From the NCBI RefSeq assembly GCF_017873415.1, contig NZ_JAGGKD010000003.1, positions 186,001-250,000 on the forward strand: a DNA stretch of 64,000 nucleotides, given 5' to 3'. Below are positions 48,250-56,039 of this stretch, one piece after another (within the stretch, counting starts at the first letter, position 1; each line of letters starts with the position of its first letter). Under the pieces are notes generated by a model, which saw only the letters and a list, made by a program, of their open reading frames with translations, was not told the DNA's origin and did not search any database. Position numbers and translations under genes: made by a program. Origin of the DNA: Methanolobus bombayensis (GTDB lineage: Archaea > Halobacteriota > Methanosarcinia > Methanosarcinales > Methanosarcinaceae).

Positions 48250-49959
48250 TTATTTATGTGTATAATAAGCCACTACTTCACCATCTACAGAATCGATACG
48301 GCAGAAACCGAATCTCTCGAACTGCACGATCTTATCCAGCTCGGTTGTAACCTGCTTTTCACCGATACCGGTAGACTCTCCATCAGGAGATAATACCTTT
48401 ACAGGAACACCATCTTTTGGAGCCCAGTGGATGATTCTCATCTTTTCCTTCTTCACGGATTCAATTGAATCATTGAGATATTTTGCCTGAAGAGGTTCTG
48501 TGGAAGTTACCTCTACATTGTAAAGGTCCTTGAGCCTGATCTTTGAGCCTGCTTCTAACTTGTCAGCATCTTCTTTGCATATGCAGACCTTATCAGTAAC
48601 TTCGATCTCACGGCATCCCCTGTCTTCTGTTGGATGAAGTGAAGGATTTACGGTGCATGGTTCAGTATCTGTTATCTCGATCTCAACTGGATCCCAGACA
48701 AAGAAATACCTGTTTGCCACGGGGTCAACAAGTTTACGGTTCTCTGCATAAAGAGTATCCATACTGATGCTGATATCGGTCTCTCCAACACCCATTTCGA
48801 TGAAGAACTTACGAATGGCCTCTGGAAGAATTCCTCTCCTGCGGAGTGCTCTCAGTGTTGGAAGACGTGGGTCGTCCCAGCCTGAATATTCGCCATCCTC
48901 AATGGCTTTACGAAGTCCGCTTGTGCTGAACTTACCGAACTCGTGCATCTTCACACGACCCCAGTGAGTTGTTTTCGGATATTCCCAACCAAGATAATTA
49001 TAAATGAAGGTCTGGCGTTTCTCACTGTCCATCAGGTCCTTGCCCCTGATAATATGAGTCATTCCGAGTTCATGGTCCTCAATCGCACCCTCAAAGTCAA
49101 GCAAAGGCCAGACACAATATTTGTTATCCACTTCCGGGCGTGGGTGGGGCACCTTAACAATCCTGAATGCTCCGAAATCACGAAGTGCAGGGTCCTTATG
49201 GGTAACATCGGTCTTTATACGAAGAACGGCAGACTTTTCCTCATATTCTCCGGCAACCATCTTTTCCCAGTGAACCATATTATCTTCAGGACTTACATTC
49301 CTGTGAGGACATGCTTCCTTAGCATCCTTGAATTTCTTGAAATCCGCACCGTCACAGAAACATACGTAGGCTTTACCCATCTCTATGAGCTTGCGTGCGT
49401 AATCGTAATAGATTGGCATCCTGTCTGACGCAATGACAACCTCATCAGGGTCTGCATCGAGCCACTTACAGTCATCAACATACCAGTCGTATGCTTCAAG
49501 CATAGGACGCTTTGTCTGTGGATCAGTGTCATCGAAACGTATGATGAACTTGCCACCATATTTCTTCACATATTCGGAATTAACAACGATACCACGTGTG
49601 CTTCCAAGAGTTGGTGGACCATTCGGATTTGGTGCAAAACGCATAACAACCTGCTGTCCTTCTTCAACATCAAGCCCTTTCAGACCCTTGTCGGGTTCCT
49701 TCTTTGTATTGAGCTCCTCAATAAGTTCAGGAGCAAGAGCCTCAAGGCGGGACTGCCACTGTTCAGGGGTTTCTTTTGCTACCTCTGCAAGGATCTCCTG
49801 GATCACAGGTCCCACTTCCTTTGCCATTGGACGCAGGTGAGCACATTCACCCATAACACGACCCATGACAGCACCCATTTGCGGTGCCTGGCCGTATTTA
49901 ACAGCATTCTGCAAAGCGTATTTTTCTATAGTCTTTTTATCGTCGTTAGTTAAAGTCAT
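48250..49959 (-). CDS. gltX: glutamyl-tRNA synthetase, archaeal type
   Basis: Charges tRNA-Glu, and possibly tRNA-Gln before amidation. The 569-residue class I enzyme has an N-terminal 100-residue extension, the HIGH-equivalent in RFAPNPNGPPTLGSTRGIVV, the KMSKS-equivalent region KFSTSGLRKAIEDG, and a beta-barrel anticodon domain, as in the archaeal/GlnRS-like branch. The HIGH box reads GSTR, a form seen in several archaeal GluRS. A CGGAGAT site precedes the ATG. Confidence 0.95.
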   Translation of the reverse strand: MTLTNDDKKTIEKYALQNAVKYGQAPQMGAVMGRVMGECAHLRPMAKEVGPVIQEILAEVAKETPEQWQSRLEALAPELIEELNTKKEPDKGLKGLDVEEGQQVVMRFAPNPNGPPTLGSTRGIVVNSEYVKKYGGKFIIRFDDTDPQTKRPMLEAYDWYVDDCKWLDADPDEVVIASDRMPIYYDYARKLIEMGKAYVCFCDGADFKKFKDAKEACPHRNVSPEDNMVHWEKMVAGEYEEKSAVLRIKTDVTHKDPALRDFGAFRIVKVPHPRPEVDNKYCVWPLLDFEGAIEDHELGMTHIIRGKDLMDSEKRQTFIYNYLGWEYPKTTHWGRVKMHEFGKFSTSGLRKAIEDGEYSGWDDPRLPTLRALRRRGILPEAIRKFFIEMGVGETDISISMDTLYAENRKLVDPVANRYFFVWDPVEIEITDTEPCTVNPSLHPTEDRGCREIEVTDKVCICKEDADKLEAGSKIRLKDLYNVEVTSTEPLQAKYLNDSIESVKKEKMRIIHWAPKDGVPVKVLSPDGESTGIGEKQVTTELDKIVQFERFGFCRIDSVDGEVVAYYTHK

Positions 49960-50105
49960 TATAGATCTCCGGAATCAAATATGATAATAAAAGATCAAAT
50001 GCCAGAATCCCGGAATTATTCCGGAACTGCAATCATCAATATAGTAGAGTGAATTATAAGAACTGAACTTAAAAGATATGGTCAGATAAAGCTGATCTGT
50101 TAATG

Positions 50106-50408
50106 TCACTTAAAATGAGTACCTAGCTCTTTCACTGCTTCAGCCTTGTCGATCAGTTCATTGATGTTCTGTTCAAAATAAGAAAGGAAATCCTTTACCG
50201 AATCTCCGGCAACCGCTCCATGCGATGAGGGTTTGATCAGCTGTTCCTGTTCAAGAACACGTAGAGAATAGCGTACCTTATGTGTTGGCATACCTGTTTC
50301 TTCTGCTAGCTTGAGTATACCGATTGGTCCTCTTTCAACGACCACTTTTAAAACCTCTAAATGTCGCTGGGAAAGTTCCAGCTCTCTGTTAACCTGATCG
50401 AATAGCAT
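50106..50408 (-). CDS. winged-helix transcriptional regulator
   Basis: A 100-residue protein with a winged helix-turn-helix: SQRHLEVLKVVVERGPIGIL, recognition-helix segment GMPTHKVRYSLRVLEQEQL, then a helical C-terminus (VKDFLSYFEQNINELIDKAE) that could dimerise. It starts on the last base of the FAH-family stop (TAATG), so the two are translated together. It may regulate the FAH gene, but no operator was identified. Confidence 0.78.
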   Translation of the reverse strand: MLFDQVNRELELSQRHLEVLKVVVERGPIGILKLAEETGMPTHKVRYSLRVLEQEQLIKPSSHGAVAGDSVKDFLSYFEQNINELIDKAEAVKELGTHFK

Positions 50409-51139
50409 TATGCAACCTCGTTGACCAATGTTCCTATTCCTTCAATTTCAACTTCAACAACATCTCCTGGATGAAGCTCACCTACTCCGGGAGGAGTACC
50501 TGTTGCAATTATATCACCGACTTCCAGTGTCATTACTCCTGAAATGAACTCTATCAGATAAGGAATGTCAAATATCAGATTACTGATATTGGAATCCTGC
50601 ATCACTTCACCATTTACCCGGCTTACAATGGAAGCATCCTCCGGATTAAAGTCTTCAACAGGAACTACAAAAGGACCCACTGGTGCAAAAGTATCAAAGC
50701 TCTTGGCCCTTGTCCATTGCCCATCTTGCTGTTGCAGATCGCGAGCAGTAACATCATTAAAACAGGTGAAACCGGCAATAACATCATAAGCACGCTCATA
50801 TTTTATACTCTTGCATCTTTTTCCGATCACTATCGCAAGCTCTGCTTCATAATCAACCCTTTTGCTTATCCTTGGATATAGAATCTTCCCGTGCTGTCCA
50901 ATAACAGAAGAAGGTGGCTTTATAAAAAGTATTGGCTCTTCAGGAACACTAAGTCCAAGCTCTTTTGCATGGTCATGATAATTCAGACCCACACATACTA
51001 CCTTGGAAGGGGTGGAAGGTGGAAGAATTTCTACATCAGAGAGTTCACACTCCATGAAAGAGCCTTCCATGGAAGTAACTTTATTATCTTCCACTTCTCC
51101 GTAAAATATGTTATTGTTACACCTGAATCGTCCAAACAT
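50408..51139 (-). CDS. fumarylacetoacetate hydrolase family protein
   Basis: A 243-residue protein of the FAH superfamily with the conserved [39 protein letters not shown] (metal ligands E-x-E) and [15 protein letters not shown] segments. Family members act on 2-oxo acids as hydratases, decarboxylases or oxaloacetate enol-keto tautomerases; the substrate cannot be told. The coupled downstream gene is a small winged-helix regulator. Confidence 0.85.
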   Translation of the reverse strand: MFGRFRCNNNIFYGEVEDNKVTSMEGSFMECELSDVEILPPSTPSKVVCVGLNYHDHAKELGLSVPEEPILFIKPPSSVIGQHGKILYPRISKRVDYEAELAIVIGKRCKSIKYERAYDVIAGFTCFNDVTARDLQQQDGQWTRAKSFDTFAPVGPFVVPVEDFNPEDASIVSRVNGEVMQDSNISNLIFDIPYLIEFISGVMTLEVGDIIATGTPPGVGELHPGDVVEVEIEGIGTLVNEVA

Positions 51140-51253
51140 TAGTGCAACTGTTTTGTTCTCATTCTAGATAAGGATAAGTATTGAAAAAAGAAAATATCCG
51201 CAGAAACGGATATTGATTTAACTTTATTTTGAAAAGTACTGCTATCTGCAGCG

Positions 51254-52369
51254 TTAAAGAATCTTAGATAGGATCAGCACAATGAGCATTGCAACAATGC
51301 CTATTGCCCAGAATTTGATCGTTTCATTCAATGGTATCCTTATATCCACAAGATCTACTCCTGAAATTGCAACTGGTTTTGAGCCTGTTATACTGCCGGA
51401 AGATGCTTCATATCCTGCTGCCCTTCCTTTTGCTGATTCTGAAACTGGCGGTACTGAAGCAGCCACATGTGTACTTGCAGGGGTACTTACAGATTCAGAC
51501 CTTATTGTTTCAGGTTCGGTTCTTCCAATAACATTGTCTTCAGTCGTGTAAGATGAAACTGTTTCCTGGGGTGCTGGTTCTGATTGAGATGAGAATACAG
51601 ATGATTCATCATTTTCAGCAACAGAGGAGGAGCCTGAAATTACATCATGTCCCGTGGATTCAGATGGAGAAACAGAAGTGCCTCCGAAAACATTCTCTTC
51701 GGGCTCTTCACGGGATTCATATCTGGAATCCTGTTCTGAAAATGTTTCAGGTTCATTTTGGGATGCTGATACAGACTCTGGTCCAAAATCAGATACTATT
51801 TCAGGCTCTGTAGCTATGTCCTCAATAAGTTCTTCCTGCTCTTCCAGAAAATCATCATTTAAGTCAGAGGAAGAAACATTGTCGGAGTCTTCTCCGGATA
51901 TAACATTACTGAATATTGATTCTTCACCAGCAGGAGGACGGTATGATGAAACACCTTCATCAGAAACTGAATCATTGGTGACAATTTCCGGCTCAGGAGT
52001 GAGTTCTTCTTCCATCATTTCTTCTTCAATCACAGGTTCGGAGATTTCAGATTCATAAACATCCTCTTCCATAAAAGAAGCTTCAGACATTTCTGCTGAT
52101 GAACCATGAGAACCACCTATTAGACCCTGATAGTCAGGATCGATCTCTATTGCAAGATCAAAACTCTTTTTTGCTTCTTCAAAACGCCCTGCTTGTTCAA
52201 GGGCTTTGCCTTTCTTGAACCATGCTTCTGCATTATAAGGGTTGATATCAAGTGACTTAGTATAATATTCTACTTGTTTTTCAGTTGTTTTAGCCGAGTC
52301 GGCCATTTTAATCCAGTTTTCAGCAGCTTTCTGCTTTTTCTTTGATTTTACGTCATCTAACATTCCCAT
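51254..52369 (-). CDS. TPR protein with acidic Ser/Glu-rich region and C-terminal membrane anchor
   Basis: A 371-residue protein. Residues 15-85 contain about two tetratricopeptide repeats (YYTKSLDINPYNAEAWFKKG, then ALEQAGRFEEAKKSFDLAIE). Residues 90-320 are low complexity, dominated by Glu, Ser, Pro and Val with no predicted fold. The last 25 residues (TIKFWAIGIVAMLIVLILSK) form a tail anchor, so the TPR part faces the cytoplasm. It may gather partners at the membrane, but none is known. AGGTG precedes the ATG. Confidence 0.75.
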   Translation of the reverse strand: MGMLDDVKSKKKQKAAENWIKMADSAKTTEKQVEYYTKSLDINPYNAEAWFKKGKALEQAGRFEEAKKSFDLAIEIDPDYQGLIGGSHGSSAEMSEASFMEEDVYESEISEPVIEEEMMEEELTPEPEIVTNDSVSDEGVSSYRPPAGEESIFSNVISGEDSDNVSSSDLNDDFLEEQEELIEDIATEPEIVSDFGPESVSASQNEPETFSEQDSRYESREEPEENVFGGTSVSPSESTGHDVISGSSSVAENDESSVFSSQSEPAPQETVSSYTTEDNVIGRTEPETIRSESVSTPASTHVAASVPPVSESAKGRAAGYEASSGSITGSKPVAISGVDLVDIRIPLNETIKFWAIGIVAMLIVLILSKIL

Positions 52370-52523
52370 ATGAACACCTTTTAATACCGGAACAGCCTGC
52401 CGGAAGGTTTGTAATAATCAATACCTTTAACCAGTCATTAACTTGCTAATCCATTAATTACTGTATTTGGACATTTTTAAGCATGTACATTGTATATAAA
52501 AATCTATGCATTTAAATGCAAAA

Positions 52524-53057
52524 TCAATCCCTGACTTCCTCATATTCAAAGGCCCACATAGGAAGTCCTTCTATTTCCACATTTTCAAGATGCTCCATCT
52601 CGTGTGCAGCATAGAATGCGGAAGGACCTGAGAATGATACAGTTTTTTCTGTGGATTCTTTTACGTAGATCTTCTTTTTTGCTGTGCTGATGGAAGCAAC
52701 TATTATTCTTTCAGCCCTTAAAGTAACCGAATAGGGCCTTGTGACAAGAGATCGTTCGTCTTTTCCACCGCATTTTTCCAGCCTGTGAACTGTCCCTTCC
52801 TTTGATACATACACAGGGTTCAACAATAACCAGACTTCTTCAATGGTGTGACCGATTTTGTTGTCCTTGTCATAACTTGTGAAGACCTTCATCACTGAGA
52901 TACTTTTCAGGTCATCTGTGGAATAACTCCAGGCACCTCCTATCTTCAGTGAAAGTATCATGGGATAGAATGCATCTTTGGGGAGATCAAATCTTCCAAA
53001 TATGGCTTCCTCCCTTGAACTGAATTTGAGAATTGCTTTCAAATCGTTTATTTTCAT
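52524..53057 (-). CDS. peptide deformylase-like metalloprotein
   Basis: A 177-residue protein resembling peptide deformylase. It has LLNPVYVS before the metal cysteine C96 in EKCGG (for EGCLS), TRPYSVTLRAERI after it, and the zinc motif AAHEMEHLENV with H152, E153 and H156 (for QHEIDHLxG). The metal ligands and catalytic glutamate remain, but the first motif GxGxAAxQ is not visible. Archaea do not formylate initiator Met, so a different acyl-peptide or unrelated substrate is likely. The start is the ATG at 53057; no Shine-Dalgarno is evident. Confidence 0.68.
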   Translation of the reverse strand: MKINDLKAILKFSSREEAIFGRFDLPKDAFYPMILSLKIGGAWSYSTDDLKSISVMKVFTSYDKDNKIGHTIEEVWLLLNPVYVSKEGTVHRLEKCGGKDERSLVTRPYSVTLRAERIIVASISTAKKKIYVKESTEKTVSFSGPSAFYAAHEMEHLENVEIEGLPMWAFEYEEVRD

Positions 53058-53353
53058 GTTCAAAATAATTATTGATAGCTGAAGATAAATACATTCCTGA
53101 AATCAAAAAACCAAGTTTATATTCCACTACCTGCAAAATATCATTTCAAGTACTTACGGGTAATTCTTTGATACACAATTATTTTATCTAAGTACTGTCG
53201 ATATTTTTGATATTTAAGAACGTTCCATTGATTTGATATATGTTGAAATACCATTTATTTATGTCAATAAATGCTGATTAAGGATAAAGGGGGTTGTATC
53301 CTGAATCTGCATATAAACAAGATGTTGAAAATAAATTTGTGGGAGTTATAAAT

Positions 53354-53695
53354 ATGGATAAAATGAAAAAAGTCGGTCTTTTAGGAGCAGCAGCACTTAT
53401 CGGTGCAGGACTTGCAGCACTTTCGGAAGAAAGGATCAGGGAGTTCGTTAAGGAAAAAGTTGATACCGGAATGATTAGCAGGGAAGAAGGAAAAGTCCTT
53501 GTTGAAGACCTTGTAAGCGAAACTAAAAAACAAAAGCTCAGTCTGGAAAAGAATATTATTGAAAAGCTGCACAATTCGGTAAAAGTAGCTGATAAAGAAC
53601 TGGGTGAGCTTACTGACAGGATGGATGAACTTAAGATCCAGGAACTTGAAGCTGAGCTTGAAAGAATGAAAGAAATGAGAAAGGGGCAACAATAA
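53354..53695 (+). CDS. small coiled-coil protein, phasin-like
   Basis: A 113-residue protein: a hydrophobic N-terminus (KKVGLLGAAALIGAGLAALSE), a segment EFVKEKVDTGMISREEGKVL, then a long coiled coil (about 50-110) rich in Glu, Lys and Leu. The plan resembles phasin/PhaF-like granule or nucleoid proteins of bacteria, though identity is not proven. I chose the ATG at 53354; the open frame continues to 53294 without a good ribosome site. It is followed at 95 nt by the NYN-LOTUS gene on the same strand. Confidence 0.6.
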   Translation: MDKMKKVGLLGAAALIGAGLAALSEERIREFVKEKVDTGMISREEGKVLVEDLVSETKKQKLSLEKNIIEKLHNSVKVADKELGELTDRMDELKIQELEAELERMKEMRKGQQ

Positions 53696-53789
53696 GTTGC
53701 TTCTTATTTCAATTCAATCGATTAACAACTTATACGTTTTTACATAAGGAATACTTTGATCTTGTCTAACTTAGAGGATAGTATAGAAT

Positions 53790-54563
53790 ATGGAAGAAAA
53801 TGGAACACAGGATAAACTTGCTGTACTGATTGATGCTGACAACGCACAGCCCTCAATAATAGAAGGATTGATGGACGAGATTGCTATCTATGGTGTTGCC
53901 AGTGTGAAGAGGATATACGGAGACTGGACATCACCAAGCCTGGTTTCCTGGAAAGAATCATTACTTGATCATTCTATCCAGCCGATACAACAATTTGCTT
54001 ATACCACAGGAAAGAATGCAACTGATAGTTCACTGATCATTGATGCCATGGACCTTCTTTATACTGAAAAACTTGATGGCTTTTGCATTATTTCAAGTGA
54101 TAGTGATTTTACCCGCCTGTCCCAGAGAATAAGAGAATCAGGCCTAAAAGTCTATGGTTTCGGGGAAAAGAAAACACCTGTGGCTTTTATCTCAGCCTGT
54201 GACAAGTTCATCTATACTGAAAACCTGAGAAAAGAAGAAACATCCACATCTGAAGTTTCAACGTCCTCCAGATCTGATAAATGGAGTACGAATGAGCTTA
54301 AAGGCGATTCAAAACTTGTGAATCACCTGAGAAATGCTGTTGAAGATTCTGCTGATGAAGAAGGCTGGGCCTTCCTTGCAGAAGTCGGTGGAAATCTTAT
54401 CAAACGCAGCCCAGATTTTGACCCAAGAAACTATGGCTACAAAAAACTTGGAGAACTGGTGGAAGCAACAAATCTTTTCGATATCGACAGAAGAACACAT
54501 AGTGGTTCTGGAAAAAGTGTCTTGATATATGTCAGGGATAAGAGGAACAGAGGGAAAAAATAG
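53790..54563 (+). CDS. NYN (LabA-like) nuclease with C-terminal OST-HTH/LOTUS domain
   Basis: A 257-residue protein. Residues 8-150 are a NYN/PIN-fold ribonuclease domain with acidic residues D15, D17 (VLIDADNAQ), D79, D85 and D104, D106 (SSDSDFTRL). Residues about 175-253 are an OST-HTH/LOTUS domain (AEVGGNLIKRSPDFDPRNYG). In bacteria this LabA/DUF88 pairing is thought to bind and cut RNA, and LOTUS domains bind G-rich or G-quadruplex RNA. The target here is unknown. The stop is TAG. The upstream 30 codons of the domain linker are Ser/Thr-rich. Confidence 0.85.
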   Translation: MEENGTQDKLAVLIDADNAQPSIIEGLMDEIAIYGVASVKRIYGDWTSPSLVSWKESLLDHSIQPIQQFAYTTGKNATDSSLIIDAMDLLYTEKLDGFCIISSDSDFTRLSQRIRESGLKVYGFGEKKTPVAFISACDKFIYTENLRKEETSTSEVSTSSRSDKWSTNELKGDSKLVNHLRNAVEDSADEEGWAFLAEVGGNLIKRSPDFDPRNYGYKKLGELVEATNLFDIDRRTHSGSGKSVLIYVRDKRNRGKK

Positions 54564-54654
54564 CAACTTAGATTTCAAGGCTCTTTTTCCAATATCAACT
54601 ACAACAATGGAACATACCTCAATTTCTTTCCCATCAATCTCATCCTCACAAAAC

Positions 54655-54792
54655 CTAACAGGAAAACTCCAATGGAGCAACACCTGAAGCAGTAATAACA
54701 TTATTACCAATAACAACAGGCTCATCACGATAGAATTCTTCACCTGTGTAGTTCGGGCACGCGGATTTTTTTGCTTTTAATGACCTAACCAT
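54655..54792 (-). pseudogene. remnant of a DJ-1/PfpI family gene, C-terminal part
   Basis: A 45-codon frame (ATG 54792 to TAG 54655) encodes KAKKSACPNYTGEEFYRDEP followed by VVIGNNVITASGVAPLEFS. This matches the C-terminal stretch of DJ-1/PfpI amidase-like proteins as I know them. The family needs about 170 residues with the nucleophile cysteine region upstream, which is missing, and frameshifts break the frame on both sides. Its start overlaps the end of the DUF5658-like gene. It is best read as a gene remnant; expression of the fragment is unlikely. Confidence 0.55.
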
Positions 54793-55081
54793 GAAAAACC
54801 GATACCGTATTACTCAATGTTGCCAGAAGGCCAATACAAGCAACAGAGTGTCTTGTTATATTCCAGTAATAACGATCCGCATTTTTATATACATGGTACA
54901 TTACAAATAAAAAGCCTATCTTCAAAGGTATAAGTGAAGCAAAACCATATGCGTGGAAGATATCAGATAAAAAGGGATTCCCCTCATAGAAATTCCCGGT
55001 GCTCAATGCATATATTGTCGTTATAGTGTCACCAAGGACATAAAGAAGTAGCACAAACCACATGTCTTTCATGAAAGACAT
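54785..55081 (-). CDS. DUF5658-like small membrane protein
   Basis: A 98-residue integral membrane protein with three predicted helices: 8-26 (MWFVLLLYVLGDTITTIYAL), about 44-63 (FASLIPLKIGFLFVMYHVYK) and about 75-95. The motif GDTITTIYAL followed by NPFLSD is characteristic of DUF5658-type proteins (a D-x-x-T-T in helix 1 and NP after a short loop). Function unknown. The stop is TAG. A 30-residue frame ends 2 nt upstream of its start and may be co-translated. Confidence 0.65.
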   Translation of the reverse strand: MSFMKDMWFVLLLYVLGDTITTIYALSTGNFYEGNPFLSDIFHAYGFASLIPLKIGFLFVMYHVYKNADRYYWNITRHSVACIGLLATLSNTVSVFHG

Positions 55082-55083
55082 AA

Positions 55084-55176
55084 TTAGCCAACCGCCGGAT
55101 CAATGCAGAGACTGACGTCCTTCAAACCTGACTTACAAAAGCAAAGCTCATAGGCATCATTTATTGAGTTTTCCAT
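55084..55176 (-). CDS. possible 30-residue cysteine-containing leader peptide
   Basis: A short frame from ATG 55176 to TAA 55084, with GGTGG 6 nt upstream of the start, ends 2 nt before the DUF5658-like start codon. The product is MENSINDAYELCFCKSGLKD plus VSLCIDPAVG, with three cysteines, two as C-F-C. Its good ribosome site and tight spacing favour real translation, perhaps coupling to the next gene. It is too short for homology, so confidence is limited. Confidence 0.42.
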   Translation of the reverse strand: MENSINDAYELCFCKSGLKDVSLCIDPAVG

Positions 55177-55735
55177 GTTATACCACCATAGATTACATCT
55201 GGTTATTCCAAAACTATATTCTCAGTTTTGACGTATAAGTCTTTCTACAGATATTTATAAAGTATAGATAATAAAACAGATAGTATTTTTAAATTTTAAT
55301 ATCAAAAGATGCATAACTAGCTAACTAATAATATCAACTCGTCTTCTGAAACAGACAAAACAGAAAGATCCCAAATTCTATACCTTCTGCATAAGAACTA
55401 AATGTCAGCATAGAATCAAATCATATGACTTCCTACAAATTATTAAAACATAATCAAGTGATTAGAATCCTGACATAATGATGAAAAAGATCATTCTGTA
55501 AAAGGAATGTTCTTAAGACATACGATATGATGTGCCTGTGTTTTGAGAATCATATACATGATATCAGGCATTTTCAGATTTTTAATAGAATTAGAAATAA
55601 TAACCCAAAATCAGAATACAAAGAATGAACTAAGGCTGTGACCCTATAATAGAAAGAGCCAGGATATAGGTAAGCTCAAAAAAACGAACTTCTATTAATA
55701 ATAGTTATTCTTAATTGAAAAACAAGAAAAGAACG

Positions 55736-55772
55736 GAACTTTCTTATGAAACTTAAAGTTCTGCTCTTTTTT
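55736..55772 (+). terminator. terminator-like hairpin in gene-free region
   Basis: GAACTTT (55736-55742) and AAAGTTC (55755-55761) form a 7-bp stem with a 12-nt loop, then TGCTC and six T residues. It has intrinsic-terminator form but no plus-strand gene precedes it for about 1 kb, so it could end an unannotated RNA or a decayed transcript. Confidence 0.5.
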
Positions 55773-55811
55773 ATGGTTGTTTCTTTATCAAATACTAGTA
55801 CTCTTTCGTGT

Positions 55812-55857
55812 CTTATAGGAGTAACTACTCTTATAATTCATTTAATACTCCTATAAG
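55812..55857. repeat. 12-bp perfect inverted repeat with a third, competing arm
   Basis: CTTATAGGAGTA (55812-55823) and TACTCCTATAAG (55846-55857) are perfectly complementary around 22 nt. Within the spacer, TACTCTTATAA (55826-55836) also pairs with the first arm with one G-U. The two hairpins exclude each other. No function is known; it could be a mobile-element end, a bidirectional terminator or a switch upstream of the acetyltransferase gene. Confidence 0.55.
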
Positions 55858-55882
55858 GCAAAGATTCTAATTATTTCTTATT

Positions 55883-56023
55883 ATGAATATGAAAAAGATA
55901 GGTTTTTCTAAAGGTACTCTTCATTACATGAAGCAGAATGCTGAAGTTGATAAGCCTTTTACTCTGAATGCTCATGCAAGGGAAAGGTTGGAACTGTGGG
56001 GGACAGTTTTTAAATTACCTTAA
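55883..56023 (+). pseudogene. 46-residue gene remnant, possibly Cas1-like C-terminus
   Basis: The frame MNMKKIGFSKGTLHYMKQNA, then EVDKPFTLNAHARERLELWG, ends at TAA 56021. It is strongly protein-like but has no start signal, and a stop lies just upstream. The K-G-T-L-H-Y-M-K segment followed by a basic helix reminds me of the C-terminal end of some Cas1-family integrases, but I cannot confirm this. No CRISPR repeats or other cas genes are present. It is most likely a leftover of a deleted gene. Confidence 0.3.
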
Positions 56024-56039
56024 ACTAAGAATGTGTAAT

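Larger units (their letters stand above)
55177..55882. other. 706-bp AT-rich segment without a gene
   Basis: No frame above 40 codons with a ribosome site is seen on either strand. The AT content is higher than around it. The right half carries two strong inverted repeats (55736-55772 and 55812-55857), and gene remnants lie on both sides (54655-54792, 55883-56023), so the segment looks like a decayed accessory region. No terminal repeats, integrase gene or target-site duplication could be identified. Confidence 0.55.

Noticed and set aside
54309-54743. A 144-codon minus-strand frame overlapping the NYN-LOTUS gene
   Set aside because: It is antisense to a clear gene, and within its left part the codon pattern follows the other strand. 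The DJ-1-like remnant lies in a different frame.
55746-55856. A 36-codon frame with hydrophobic start (MKLKVLLFFMVVSLS)
   Set aside because: It overlaps both strong hairpins, has no Shine-Dalgarno and ends inside the inverted repeat; more likely a by-product of AT-rich DNA.
55177-55882. A CRISPR array or casposon
   Set aside because: No regularly spaced repeats, no cas genes and no terminal repeats with target duplication are visible; only one short remnant hints at Cas1, weakly.
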